From the NCBI RefSeq assembly GCF_001905845.1, contig NZ_LIVZ01000009.1, forward strand, positions 186,001 to 250,000: DNA of 64,000 nt. Reading direction: 5' to 3'. A model generated the notes under the pieces. The model was not told the DNA's origin and made no database searches. It worked only from the letters and a program-made list of their open reading frames with translations. The position numbers and the translations under genes were made by a program. Shown in pieces: positions 23,890-31,649 of this stretch. Each line of letters begins with the position of its first letter. The stretch's first letter is position 1. This DNA is from Streptomyces sp. TSRI0107 (lineage in GTDB: Bacteria; Actinomycetota; Actinomycetes; Streptomycetales; Streptomycetaceae).

Positions 23890-25152
23890 TCACACTGCCG
23901 TCGGTCTGAGGCGTGCCGCTTGCTCCGGTCCCGCGGTCTCCGGCTTGCCGGCCGTCAGGGCGCTGCCCTCGCGCCACTGGGTCCAGCTGAGGTTCCAGTC
24001 GCCGAAGCCGTTGCCGAAGGGTTCCATGGGGTCGCCGTAGGAGTTGACGACCTTCACGAGGTCGCCTTCGCGGACGTTCTGGAAGAACCAGGCCGCGTTG
24101 TCGGTGCTCATGCCGGTGCAGCCGTGGCTGGTGTTGGCGGCGCCGTGGGAGCCGGCGGACCAGGGGGCGGCGTGGACGTACTCGCCGCTCCAGGTGACCC
24201 GGGTGGCGTAGTAGACCGGCAGGTCGTACGACTCGGAGGAGCCGGCGGCTATGCCGATGCTGGTGCTGCGCATCCGTACGAAGTACTCCTTGCCGAGCAC
24301 CACCTTGACACCGTTGCGGGTCTCGAAGCCGGGCTTGCCGGTGGTGACGGGTATGGAGTTGATCTTCTCACCGTTGCGGTAGACGGTCATCGAGTGTGAG
24401 GCGGCGTCCGTCACGGCGACTATCTGGTCGCCGGTGGATATCTTCAGCGGCTTGGCCGCCCCGCCCCACAGCCGGTCGCCGACCTTGATGCCCTCCAGGT
24501 TGCTGCGGACCTGGACGGTGGCGTGGGTGGGCCAGTACTCCTTGGGCCGGTAGTGGAGTTCCTTGTCGTTCACCCAGTGCCAGGCGCCCTCCACGGCGGG
24601 CGTGGACTGCACCTTCAGGGCGCGTTCGACGACGGCCCGCTGTGCCGGGTCCCGGACCGCGTGGCTGAGTTCGGCGGTGACGGGCTGCCCGACCCCGTAC
24701 GTGCCCGCCTTGGGGCCGAAGGTGATGTCCAGCTGCTTGCGGGTGACGGGCTTGCCGGTGTCGAAGGCCAGGAGGCGGCGGCCGGGCCTGCCGTCCTCGT
24801 CCTCGGTACTCACCCGGACCGTGTAGTGGGTGCCGGCGGCGAGCGGGGAGGTGGAGTGCCAGCGGGTGCCGTCGGCGGTGAGTTCGCCCGCCAGACGGCG
24901 TCCTGCCGCGTCTGTCGCGGTGACGTCCGTGATGCGGCCCTCGTCGCCCTCCCGGGTGATCTCCAGGGCCTTGTCGGGGTCGGCCTTCTGCCCCCCGCCG
25001 GTGGGGCCGTTGAAGGAGATCTGGTCCGTCGCGTCGTAGGGCGCGGCCGACAGGGGGTGGTCCTCGTCCCCGCAGGCGGAGACGGCCGGGGCGATGGATA
25101 TCGCCAGCAGAGCGCAGGCGGTGACGGTGCGGGTGCGCGGTGTGTGCCTCAT
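23890..25152 (-). CDS. L,D-transpeptidase lipoprotein with Ig-like domains
   Basis: 420 residues. The N-terminus has a signal sequence with lipobox SIAPAVSACG, so it is a lipoprotein. Two Ig-like domains (about 45-250) precede the YkuD catalytic domain with HGAANTSHGCTGMS, where H343 and C345 are catalytic. It makes 3-3 cross-links in peptidoglycan, using tetrapeptide donors. Length and domain order match mycobacterial LdtMt2-like enzymes. It lies alone between the ctaE and ctaF groups, 22 bases from the convergent pseudo-receiver gene. Confidence 0.92.
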   Translation of the reverse strand: MRHTPRTRTVTACALLAISIAPAVSACGDEDHPLSAAPYDATDQISFNGPTGGGQKADPDKALEITREGDEGRITDVTATDAAGRRLAGELTADGTRWHSTSPLAAGTHYTVRVSTEDEDGRPGRRLLAFDTGKPVTRKQLDITFGPKAGTYGVGQPVTAELSHAVRDPAQRAVVERALKVQSTPAVEGAWHWVNDKELHYRPKEYWPTHATVQVRSNLEGIKVGDRLWGGAAKPLKISTGDQIVAVTDAASHSMTVYRNGEKINSIPVTTGKPGFETRNGVKVVLGKEYFVRMRSTSIGIAAGSSESYDLPVYYATRVTWSGEYVHAAPWSAGSHGAANTSHGCTGMSTDNAAWFFQNVREGDLVKVVNSYGDPMEPFGNGFGDWNLSWTQWREGSALTAGKPETAGPEQAARLRPTAV

Positions 25153-25228
25153 GAGCTCACGCTAGGGAGCTTCGTCAAGCACGGCGCGCCGAGTCACCCG
25201 GTCGAAGGACCGATGTTGCTGCAAAAGC

Positions 25229-25266
25229 GGGAGCCCGGACTCTCCTGACGGAGTGTCCGGGCTCCC
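25229..25266 (-). terminator. Hairpin terminator after ctaF
   Basis: GGGAGCCCGGAC (25229-25240) pairs with GTCCGGGCTCCC (25255-25266), with an inner CTCC/GGAG stem around TGAC. On the minus strand it is followed by GCTTTTGC. It lies 17 bases after the ctaF stop and would end the ctaCDF transcript. Confidence 0.8.
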
Positions 25267-25282
25267 GTGGGATCAGCGGGTG

Positions 25283-25681
25283 CTACTGGGTTTGGTTCTC
25301 ACCGCGGTAGTACTCGAAGACCCAGCCCCAGATGCCGATGAGGATCAGCGGGGCGGAGAAGTACAGCAGCCACCAGCCGACCGCGACACCGAGGAAGGCG
25401 AGGGCGCCACCGATGGCCAGGGACAGCGGCTGCCAGCTGTGCGGGCTGAAGAAGCCCAGCTCGCCCGCGTCGTCCGCGACATCGGCCTCCAGGTCGTCCT
25501 GGGCACCGGCGTCGACTCGCCGGGCGGTGAAGCCCAGGTAGAAGCCGATCATGATGCACAGACCGAAGGCCAGGAAGAGGGCCGTGGTGCCGGCCGGCTC
25601 CTTCGACCACACGCCATAGACGATCGCCATGGCGAGGACGAAGACGCTCAGCCACATGAACATCTTGCCCTGGATCTTCAC
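25283..25681 (-). CDS. ctaF: Cytochrome c oxidase subunit IV
   Basis: 132 residues with four hydrophobic segments, beginning MKIQGKMFMWLSVFVLAMAIVYGVWSKEPAGT, characteristic of the actinobacterial subunit IV (CtaF). It is a small structural subunit of the aa3 oxidase in the bc1-aa3 supercomplex. Overlaps ctaD by 4 bases. Last gene of ctaCDF. Confidence 0.93.
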   Translation of the reverse strand: MKIQGKMFMWLSVFVLAMAIVYGVWSKEPAGTTALFLAFGLCIMIGFYLGFTARRVDAGAQDDLEADVADDAGELGFFSPHSWQPLSLAIGGALAFLGVAVGWWLLYFSAPLILIGIWGWVFEYYRGENQTQ

Positions 25682-27408
25682 TTGCCGGCCTCCTTGCTAC
25701 CCGCGAGCGCTTCCTGGCCGCCGGTGTGGCCCAGCTGCTCGAGGGCGGCGATGTCGGGGTGGTGCAGGTCGAACGCCGGGGATTCGCTGCGGATCCGCGG
25801 CAGGGTGAGGAAGTTGTGCCGCGGCGGCGGGCAGGAGGTCGCCCACTCGAGGGAGCGGCCGTAGCCCCACGGGTCGTCGACGCCGACCGGCTTGCCGTAC
25901 TTGGCCGTCTTCCAGACGTTGTAGAAGAACGGCAGGATCGACAGGCCGAGCACGAACGAGCTGATCGTGGAGATCGTGTTCAGGGCGGTGAAGCCGTCGG
26001 CCGCCAGGTAGTCGGCGTACCGGCGCGGCATGCCCTCGGCGCCCAGCCAGTGCTGGACCAGGAAGGTGCCGTGGAAGCCGACGAACAGCGTCCAGAAGGT
26101 GATCTTGCCGAGGCGCTCGTCGAGCATCTTGCCGGTGAACTTCGGCCACCAGAAGTGGAAGCCGGAGAACATCGCGAAGACGACCGTGCCGAAGACCACG
26201 TAGTGGAAGTGGGCCACCACGAAGTACGAGTCGGAGATGTGGAAGTCCATGGGCGGCGAGGCCAGGATGACACCGGTCAGACCACCGAAGGTGAAGGTGA
26301 TCAGGAAGCCGGTCGCCCAGAGCATCGGTGTCTCGAAGGACAACGAGCCCTTCCACATCGTGCCGATCCAGTTGAAGAACTTCACACCGGTCGGGACGGC
26401 GATGAGGAACGTCATGAAGGAGAAGAACGGCAGCAGCACACCACCGGTGACGTACATGTGGTGGGCCCACACGGTCACGGAGAGACCGGCGATGGCGATG
26501 GTCGCCGCGATCAGGCCCCAGTAGCCGAACATCGGCTTGCGGGAGAAGACCGGGATGACCTCACTGATGATGCCGAAGAACGGCAGGGCGATGATGTACA
26601 CCTCTGGGTGTCCGAAGAACCAGAAGAGGTGTTGCCACAGTAGTGAGCCGCCGTTGGCCGCGTCGAACACGTGAGCGCCGAACTTGCGGTCCGCCTCCAG
26701 GGCGAACAGCGCGGCCGCCAGGACCGGGAAGGCCAGCAGGACCAGGACACCGGTCAGCAGGACGTTCCAGGTGAAGATCGGCATGCGGAACATCGTCATG
26801 CCGGGTGCGCGCATGCAGATGATCGTGGTGATGAAGTTGACCGAGCCGAGGATGGTGCCGAAGCCGGAGAAGGCCAGACCCATGATCCACATGTCGGAGC
26901 CGATGCCGGGCGAGCGGATCGCGTCGGACAGCGGGGTGTAGGCGAACCAGCCGAAGCTGGCGGCGCCGTTCGGGGTGAGGAAGCCACCCACCGCGATCAG
27001 CGAGCCGAACAGGTAGAGCCAGTAGGCGAACATGTTCAGTCGCGGGAACGCGACGTCGGGCGCGCCGATCTGCAGCGGCATGATCCAGTTCGCGAAGCCC
27101 GCGAACAGCGGCGTCGCGAACATCAGCAGCATGATCGTGCCGTGCATCGTGAACGCCTGGTTGAACTGCTCGTTCGAGAGCATCTGCGTACCCGGCCGGG
27201 CGAGCTCGGCGCGCATGACGAGCGCGAGCACACCACCGATGCAGAAGAACGCGAACGACGTCGCCAGGTACAGCGTGCCGATGGTCTTGTGGTCGGTGGT
27301 CGTCAGCCACTTCACCACGACGTTGCCGGGCTGCCTGCGTCGGACCGGCAGCTCGTTCTCGTAGGTGCCGGCCTCGGCGGCACCCGAGGGTTCGTTGACG
27401 ATACTCAC
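25678..27408 (-). CDS. ctaD: Cytochrome c oxidase subunit I
   Basis: 576 residues with twelve membrane helices. HGTIMLLMFATPLFAG includes a low-spin heme ligand. FFGHPEVYIIALPFFGIISE carries the CuB His and cross-linked Tyr, VWAHHMYVTGG the two other CuB ligands, and VAHFHYVVFG the heme a/a3 ligands. It reduces oxygen to water and pumps protons. GTG at 27408 (VSIVNEPSG) is preferred, as it overlaps the ctaC stop by 4 bases. Confidence 0.97.
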   Translation of the reverse strand: MSIVNEPSGAAEAGTYENELPVRRRQPGNVVVKWLTTTDHKTIGTLYLATSFAFFCIGGVLALVMRAELARPGTQMLSNEQFNQAFTMHGTIMLLMFATPLFAGFANWIMPLQIGAPDVAFPRLNMFAYWLYLFGSLIAVGGFLTPNGAASFGWFAYTPLSDAIRSPGIGSDMWIMGLAFSGFGTILGSVNFITTIICMRAPGMTMFRMPIFTWNVLLTGVLVLLAFPVLAAALFALEADRKFGAHVFDAANGGSLLWQHLFWFFGHPEVYIIALPFFGIISEVIPVFSRKPMFGYWGLIAATIAIAGLSVTVWAHHMYVTGGVLLPFFSFMTFLIAVPTGVKFFNWIGTMWKGSLSFETPMLWATGFLITFTFGGLTGVILASPPMDFHISDSYFVVAHFHYVVFGTVVFAMFSGFHFWWPKFTGKMLDERLGKITFWTLFVGFHGTFLVQHWLGAEGMPRRYADYLAADGFTALNTISTISSFVLGLSILPFFYNVWKTAKYGKPVGVDDPWGYGRSLEWATSCPPPRHNFLTLPRIRSESPAFDLHHPDIAALEQLGHTGGQEALAGSKEAGK

Positions 27409-28364
27409 AGGACGTTCGTCTCCCGGTTCTTCTCGTGCTCGGTCTGCTCGATACCGGCGGGCACGTAACCGGTCTGGCCCTTCTCGGCGAGCTCCTTCAG
27501 GTGCTGCTCGTAACGCTCGGGGGAGACCACCTTCACGTTGAACAGCATCCGGGAGTGGTCGACGCCGCACAGCTCGGCGCACTTGCCGAGGAAGGTGCCC
27601 TCATGGTTGGGAGTCACCTGGAAGGCGTTGGGGTGGCCCGGGATGACGTCCTGCTTCATGAGGAACGGCACCACCCAGAAGGAGTGGATGACGTCCCGCG
27701 AGGTGAGGACGAAGCGGACCGTCTTGCCCTCCGGCAGCCACAGCGTGGGGCCGGGGTTGCCGGTCTGCGGGTTGCGCTCACCCGGCGTGCCGCAGGTGTA
27801 GACACCGCCCGCGTTGTCCGGGAAGTCCTTCTTGTAGCGTTCCGGGACCGCGTCCAGTTCCTTGGCGGTCTTGGCGTCGCCGGTGGAACCTTCGACGTCC
27901 TCGACGTAGTTGAAGCACCAGCTCCACTGGAAGCCGACCACGTTCACCGTGACGTCGGGCTTCTTCTCGAGGCTGAGCAGCTTCGACTCGTCGCGGGCCG
28001 TGAAGTAGAACAGGACCGAGACGATGATGATCGGAACGACCGTGTACAGCGCCTCGATGGGCACGTTGTACCGGGTCTGCGGAGGTACCTCGATCTTGGT
28101 GCGGCTGCGCCGGTGGAAGATCGCACTCCACAGAATGAGGCCCCACACCAGCACGCCGACGGCGAGCGCGGCAGCCCAGGAGCCCTGCCACAGGGAGAGG
28201 ACGATCGGCGCCTCTTCCGTGGTGGGGGTGGGCATGCCAAGGCGGGGGAAGTCCTCCCATGTGCAACCGGTGGCGGTCGCCAGGACCAGGCCCGCGGTCA
28301 GTGCCTGCAGCAGCTTCCGCCGCATCGGGCGCCGCGGCGAGCGGTCGGAGCCGTTGGGACTCAC
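27405..28364 (-). CDS. ctaC: Cytochrome c oxidase subunit II
   Basis: 319 residues. A signal peptide with lipobox TATGC suggests an acylated N-terminus. Two membrane helices (about 60-80 and 105-125) are followed by the periplasmic cupredoxin domain. CuA ligands are visible in HSFWVVPF, CAELCGVDHSRM. An insert of about 40 residues (DAKTAKELDAVPERYKKDF) is typical of actinobacterial CtaC that docks with the diheme QcrC. GTG start. It opens ctaCDF, behind a GGGTTTGG/CCAAACCC dyad about 90 bases upstream. Confidence 0.95.
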   Translation of the reverse strand: MSPNGSDRSPRRPMRRKLLQALTAGLVLATATGCTWEDFPRLGMPTPTTEEAPIVLSLWQGSWAAALAVGVLVWGLILWSAIFHRRSRTKIEVPPQTRYNVPIEALYTVVPIIIVSVLFYFTARDESKLLSLEKKPDVTVNVVGFQWSWCFNYVEDVEGSTGDAKTAKELDAVPERYKKDFPDNAGGVYTCGTPGERNPQTGNPGPTLWLPEGKTVRFVLTSRDVIHSFWVVPFLMKQDVIPGHPNAFQVTPNHEGTFLGKCAELCGVDHSRMLFNVKVVSPERYEQHLKELAEKGQTGYVPAGIEQTEHEKNRETNVL

Positions 28365-28784
28365 GTAGCGCCTTCCCGAGAGTCTCGCCCGCGCGGTCGG
28401 CTGCGGCCTGGCCTTCTCGCTGGTCGGTCGCCGCCCTGCGTCGGGCAGGGGTTTGGATGTTTATGCGGACCAAACCCTACTGGACGCGTTTTGGGGTCGC
28501 GCGGGGAGGGTCCCTACACGCGCGGGGGGTCACTCAGACGGGGTGGAACGCGGTGTTCCGGGGGGATCTGACGCCCAGTGGAGTGACACGTCCGGCGAGG
28601 CGGGGTGCGGGTCGCCGGCGGGTGCCGGTGCGCGGCGGACGGTCGCGGCCCGCGCGGCGCCCGCCTCGTGTCCGCGCAGGCCGCGCAGGTCACACGGGTC
28701 GCGCGGGCCACGCGGGGGTGGCGCGGGTCGCGCAGGTCGCGCCCCTGACGGCGTCCGCTCGGCCCGGCGTTCTAGCGTTGCTGT
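28365..28784. other. 420-base divergent intergenic region with inverted repeat
   Basis: No gene is supported between ctaC and the desulfurase-TusA gene. It holds the GGGTTTGG/CCAAACCC dyad (28449-28477), likely part of the ctaC promoter. The right side is dominated by repeated GCGCGGGTC/CGCAGG-type low-complexity GC sequence (about 28610-28745). TAGCGT at 28773-28778 is a good -10 for the rightward gene and lies only 6 bases from its GTG, which suggests a leaderless transcript. Confidence 0.5.
28449..28477. promoter_or_regulatory. Inverted repeat upstream of ctaC
   Basis: GGGTTTGG (28449-28456) and CCAAACCC (28470-28477) form perfect 8-base arms separated by 13 bases of relatively AT-rich sequence. 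It lies 85 bases before the ctaC GTG and could bind a dimeric regulator of the oxidase operon. It does not match the Rex consensus. Confidence 0.4.
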
Positions 28785-30164
28785 GTGTCCTACTTCGATG
28801 CCGCTTCCGCCGCCCCCCTGCATCCCGTGGCCCGGCAGGCCCTCCAGGCCTCCCTCGACGAAGGGTGGGCCGATCCCGCGCGGCTCTACCGGGAGGGGCG
28901 ACGGGCCCGGTTGCTGCTGGACGCGGCGCGGGAGGCCGCCGCGGACGCCGTCGGGTGCCGGCCCGACGAGCTGGTGTTCACCCCTTCCGGCACCCGGGCC
29001 GTGCACGCGGGGATCGCGGGCGCGCTGGCGGGCAGGCGGCGCGCCGGACGCCACCTGATCGTGTCAGCGGTCGAACACTCCTCGGTGCTCCACGCGGCCG
29101 AGTCCCACGAGGCGGACGGCGGCACGGTCACCCGGGTGCCGGTGCGGCGGACCGGCGAGGTGGAGGCGGCGGAGTACGCCGCCGCGCTGCGCGACGACAC
29201 CGCGCTGGCCGTGCTGCAGTCCGCCAACCACGAGGTGGGCACGGTCCAGCCGGTGGCCGAGGCCGCCCGGGCCTGCCGGGCGGCCGGGGTGCCGCTGCTG
29301 GTGGACGCGGCGCAGTCGCTGGGCTGGGGGCCGGTCGCCGGCGACTGGTCGCTGCTGACGGCGAGCGCCCACAAGTGGGGCGGGCCGTCCGGGGTGGGGC
29401 TGCTCGTCGTCCGCAAGGGCGTGCGGTTCGCGCCGCAAGGGCCCACGGACGAACGGGAGTCGGGCCGGGCCGCCGGGTTCGAGAACATCCCGGCGATCGT
29501 CGCCGCCGCGGCGTCCCTGCGGGCGGTGCGGGCGGAGGCGGCCGCCGAGGCGGTACGGCTGCGGGAGCTGACGGAGCGGATCCGGGCGCGGGTGCCCGCG
29601 CTGGTGCCGGACGTGGAGGTGGTGGGCGAGCCGGAGCGCCGGCTGCCGGGGATCGTCACCTTCTCCTGTCTCTATGTCGACGGTGAGGCCCTGCTGCACG
29701 AGCTGGACCGGGAGGGTTTCTCGGTTTCGTCCGGATCGTCCTGTACGAGCAGCACCCTGACGCCCAGCCATGTGCTGAAGGCGATGGGCGTGCTCAGCGA
29801 GGGCAACGTCCGGGTGTCGCTGCCGCCGGGGACGCCGGAGGAGGACGTCGACCGGTTCCTGCGGGTGCTGCCGGGGGCGGTGACCGGGGTGCGGGACAAG
29901 CTCGGGGCTCCGGCCGGCGCCGCCGTCGTACGGCAGGAGGACACGCTCGTGCTGGACGCGCTGGGCAAGCTGTGCCCGCTGCCGGTGATCGAGCTGGCGA
30001 AGGTCATCGGGCAGGTGCCGGTCGGCGGGACCGTCCGGGTGCTCGCGGACGACGCGGCGGCCCGGCAGGACATCCCGGCGTGGTGCGAGATGCGGGGCCA
30101 GGAGTACGTCGGGGAGGAACCGGCGGAGCGGGGTACGGCGTACGTGGTCCGCCGGATGGCGTGA
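28785..30164 (+). CDS. Cysteine desulfurase-TusA fusion protein
   Basis: 459 residues in two parts. Residues 1-375 are a NifS/IscS-type PLP enzyme: PLP lysine K197 in LLTASAHKWGGPSG, catalytic C320 in FSVSSGSSCTSSTL, and SANHEVGTVQPV. Residues about 388-459 are a TusA-like domain with the CPxP motif in LDALGKLCPLPVIELAK (C397) and the usual beta-alpha-beta-alpha-beta size. The desulfurase would form a persulfide at C320 and could pass it directly to C397 within the same chain. In other bacteria IscS and TusA are separate and serve tRNA thiolation and molybdenum cofactor. GTG start, probably leaderless. Confidence 0.88.
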   Translation: MSYFDAASAAPLHPVARQALQASLDEGWADPARLYREGRRARLLLDAAREAAADAVGCRPDELVFTPSGTRAVHAGIAGALAGRRRAGRHLIVSAVEHSSVLHAAESHEADGGTVTRVPVRRTGEVEAAEYAAALRDDTALAVLQSANHEVGTVQPVAEAARACRAAGVPLLVDAAQSLGWGPVAGDWSLLTASAHKWGGPSGVGLLVVRKGVRFAPQGPTDERESGRAAGFENIPAIVAAAASLRAVRAEAAAEAVRLRELTERIRARVPALVPDVEVVGEPERRLPGIVTFSCLYVDGEALLHELDREGFSVSSGSSCTSSTLTPSHVLKAMGVLSEGNVRVSLPPGTPEEDVDRFLRVLPGAVTGVRDKLGAPAGAAVVRQEDTLVLDALGKLCPLPVIELAKVIGQVPVGGTVRVLADDAAARQDIPAWCEMRGQEYVGEEPAERGTAYVVRRMA

Positions 30165-30166
30165 CC

Positions 30167-30235
30167 CCTCCGCCCGAGGGGGCGCGGGGAACCGGGCGAC
30201 CGGCCCCCGCGCGCCCACGGACCCGCGGGCGGAGG
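30167..30235. terminator. Bidirectional hairpin between convergent genes
   Basis: CCTCCGCCCG (30167-30176) pairs with CGGGCGGAGG (30226-30235), and within it GCGCGGGG pairs with CCCCGCGC. It fills the gap between the desulfurase-TusA stop and the adenosine kinase stop, so it can end both transcripts. Confidence 0.75.
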
Positions 30236-30236
30236 A

Positions 30237-31211
30237 TCAGCCCAGATGCGCCTGGACCTCGGCGGCGGCGTCGTGCCCGTACGCCTTGGTGAAGCGGTCC
30301 ATGAAGTGAGCCCGCCGCAGCTGGTACTCCTGCGTGCCCACCGTCTCGATGACGAGGGTCGCCAGCATGCACCCGACCTGCGCGGCCCGCTCCAGCGAGA
30401 CGCCCCAGGCCAGCCCTGACAGGAACCCCGCGCGGAACGCGTCGCCGACGCCGGTGGGGTCGGCCTTGCGGTCCTCCTCCGGGCAGCCGACCTCGATCGG
30501 GTCCTCGCCGACCCGCTCGATGCGCACACCGCGCGAGCCGAGGGTGGTGACCCGGTGGCCGACCTTGGCCAGGATCTCGTCGCCCGTCCAGCCGGTCTTG
30601 GACTCGATGAGGCCCTTCTCGTACTCGTTGGAGAACAGGTACGTGGCGCCCTCCAGCAGTATCCGGATCTCCTCCCCGTTCATCCGGGCGATCTGCTGGG
30701 AGAAGTCGGCGGCGAAGGGGATGTTCCGGGAGCGGCACTCCTCGGTGTGGCGGAGCATCGCCTCCGGGTCGTCGGCGCCGATGAGCACCAGGTCGAGGCC
30801 GCCCACCCGGTCGGCGACGGTCTTCAGCTCGATCAGCCGGGCCTCGCTCATCGCGCCCGTGTAGAAGGAGCCGATCTGGTTGTGGTCGGCGTCCGTGGTG
30901 CAGACGAAGCGGGCGGTGTGCAGGGTCTCGGAGATCCGGACCGAGCCGGTGTCGACGCCGTGCCGGTCCAGCCAGGCGCGGTACTCGTCGAAGTCGAAGC
31001 CCGCGGCGCCGACCAGGATCGGCTTCGTGCCCAGCTGACCCATGCCGAAGGCGATGTTCGCGCCGACGCCGCCCCGGCGGACGTCGAGGTTGTCGACCAG
31101 GAAGGAGAGCGAGACCGTGTGCAGCTGGTCCGCGACCAGCTGGTCGGCGAAGCGGCCGGGGAAGGTCATGAGGTGGTCGGTGGCGATGGAGCCGGTGACT
31201 GCGATGCGCAC
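30237..31211 (-). CDS. adoK: Adenosine kinase, PfkB family
   Basis: 324 residues. The N-terminus IAVTGSIATDHLMTFPGRF, SLSFLVDNLDVRRGGVGANIAFGMG and FYTGAMSEARLIEL closely resemble the mycobacterial adenosine kinase AdoK, as does the locus next to ctaC. The PfkB signature DPTGVGDAFRAGFL gives the catalytic Asp and anion hole. It phosphorylates adenosine to AMP; specificity for adenosine rather than another nucleoside or sugar is inferred from this likeness. GTG start. Confidence 0.8.
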   Translation of the reverse strand: MRIAVTGSIATDHLMTFPGRFADQLVADQLHTVSLSFLVDNLDVRRGGVGANIAFGMGQLGTKPILVGAAGFDFDEYRAWLDRHGVDTGSVRISETLHTARFVCTTDADHNQIGSFYTGAMSEARLIELKTVADRVGGLDLVLIGADDPEAMLRHTEECRSRNIPFAADFSQQIARMNGEEIRILLEGATYLFSNEYEKGLIESKTGWTGDEILAKVGHRVTTLGSRGVRIERVGEDPIEVGCPEEDRKADPTGVGDAFRAGFLSGLAWGVSLERAAQVGCMLATLVIETVGTQEYQLRRAHFMDRFTKAYGHDAAAEVQAHLG

Positions 31212-31342
31212 GGCGTGGACGCTCCTGAGTGGAGGGGTAATGACAGTTCACGCTACCCGGTGTGCGCGGTGACCCTGAAGTGTGGAAAACTACCCGATAG
31301 TAGACGTTTCTACGTGAGTCGATCCGTGCATACGGTGCCGCT

Positions 31343-31558
31343 ATGACGAACCTCGACGGACCCGCCCCCGCCCCCGCCCCCGCCGACCTCGAAGGCGACC
31401 TGGCGTCGCTGCGCTGCGACTGCGCCCGGATGGCCAGGCGCTGGACGGCCCCGGAGCGGGGCGCGGTGCCGCACGTCCCGCTGACCCTGATCCACGGCGT
31501 GAGCGTGCCGCCGGCCTCCGCGCGGCTGCTGGACGCGATGTCCGACTACGGCGACTGA
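31343..31558 (+). CDS. Small hypothetical protein
   Basis: 71 residues. A Pro-Ala N-terminus is followed by LRCDCARMARRWTAPERG and VPHVPLTLIHGVSVPPASARLLDAMSDYGD. No signal peptide, membrane segment or known domain is seen. No clear ribosome site precedes the ATG, though the frame fills the gap between adoK and the gene at 31650 with normal third-position GC. Real but uncharacterised is my best guess. Confidence 0.5.
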   Translation: MTNLDGPAPAPAPADLEGDLASLRCDCARMARRWTAPERGAVPHVPLTLIHGVSVPPASARLLDAMSDYGD

Positions 31559-31649
31559 GCCGCCTCCGCGCCCCAGGGGAACCGTGCGCTCCCCCGCCGC
31601 GTCCCATCGCTGTCCCCCGTAACAGCTGTGTGGCCGAAGGAGCGATGCG

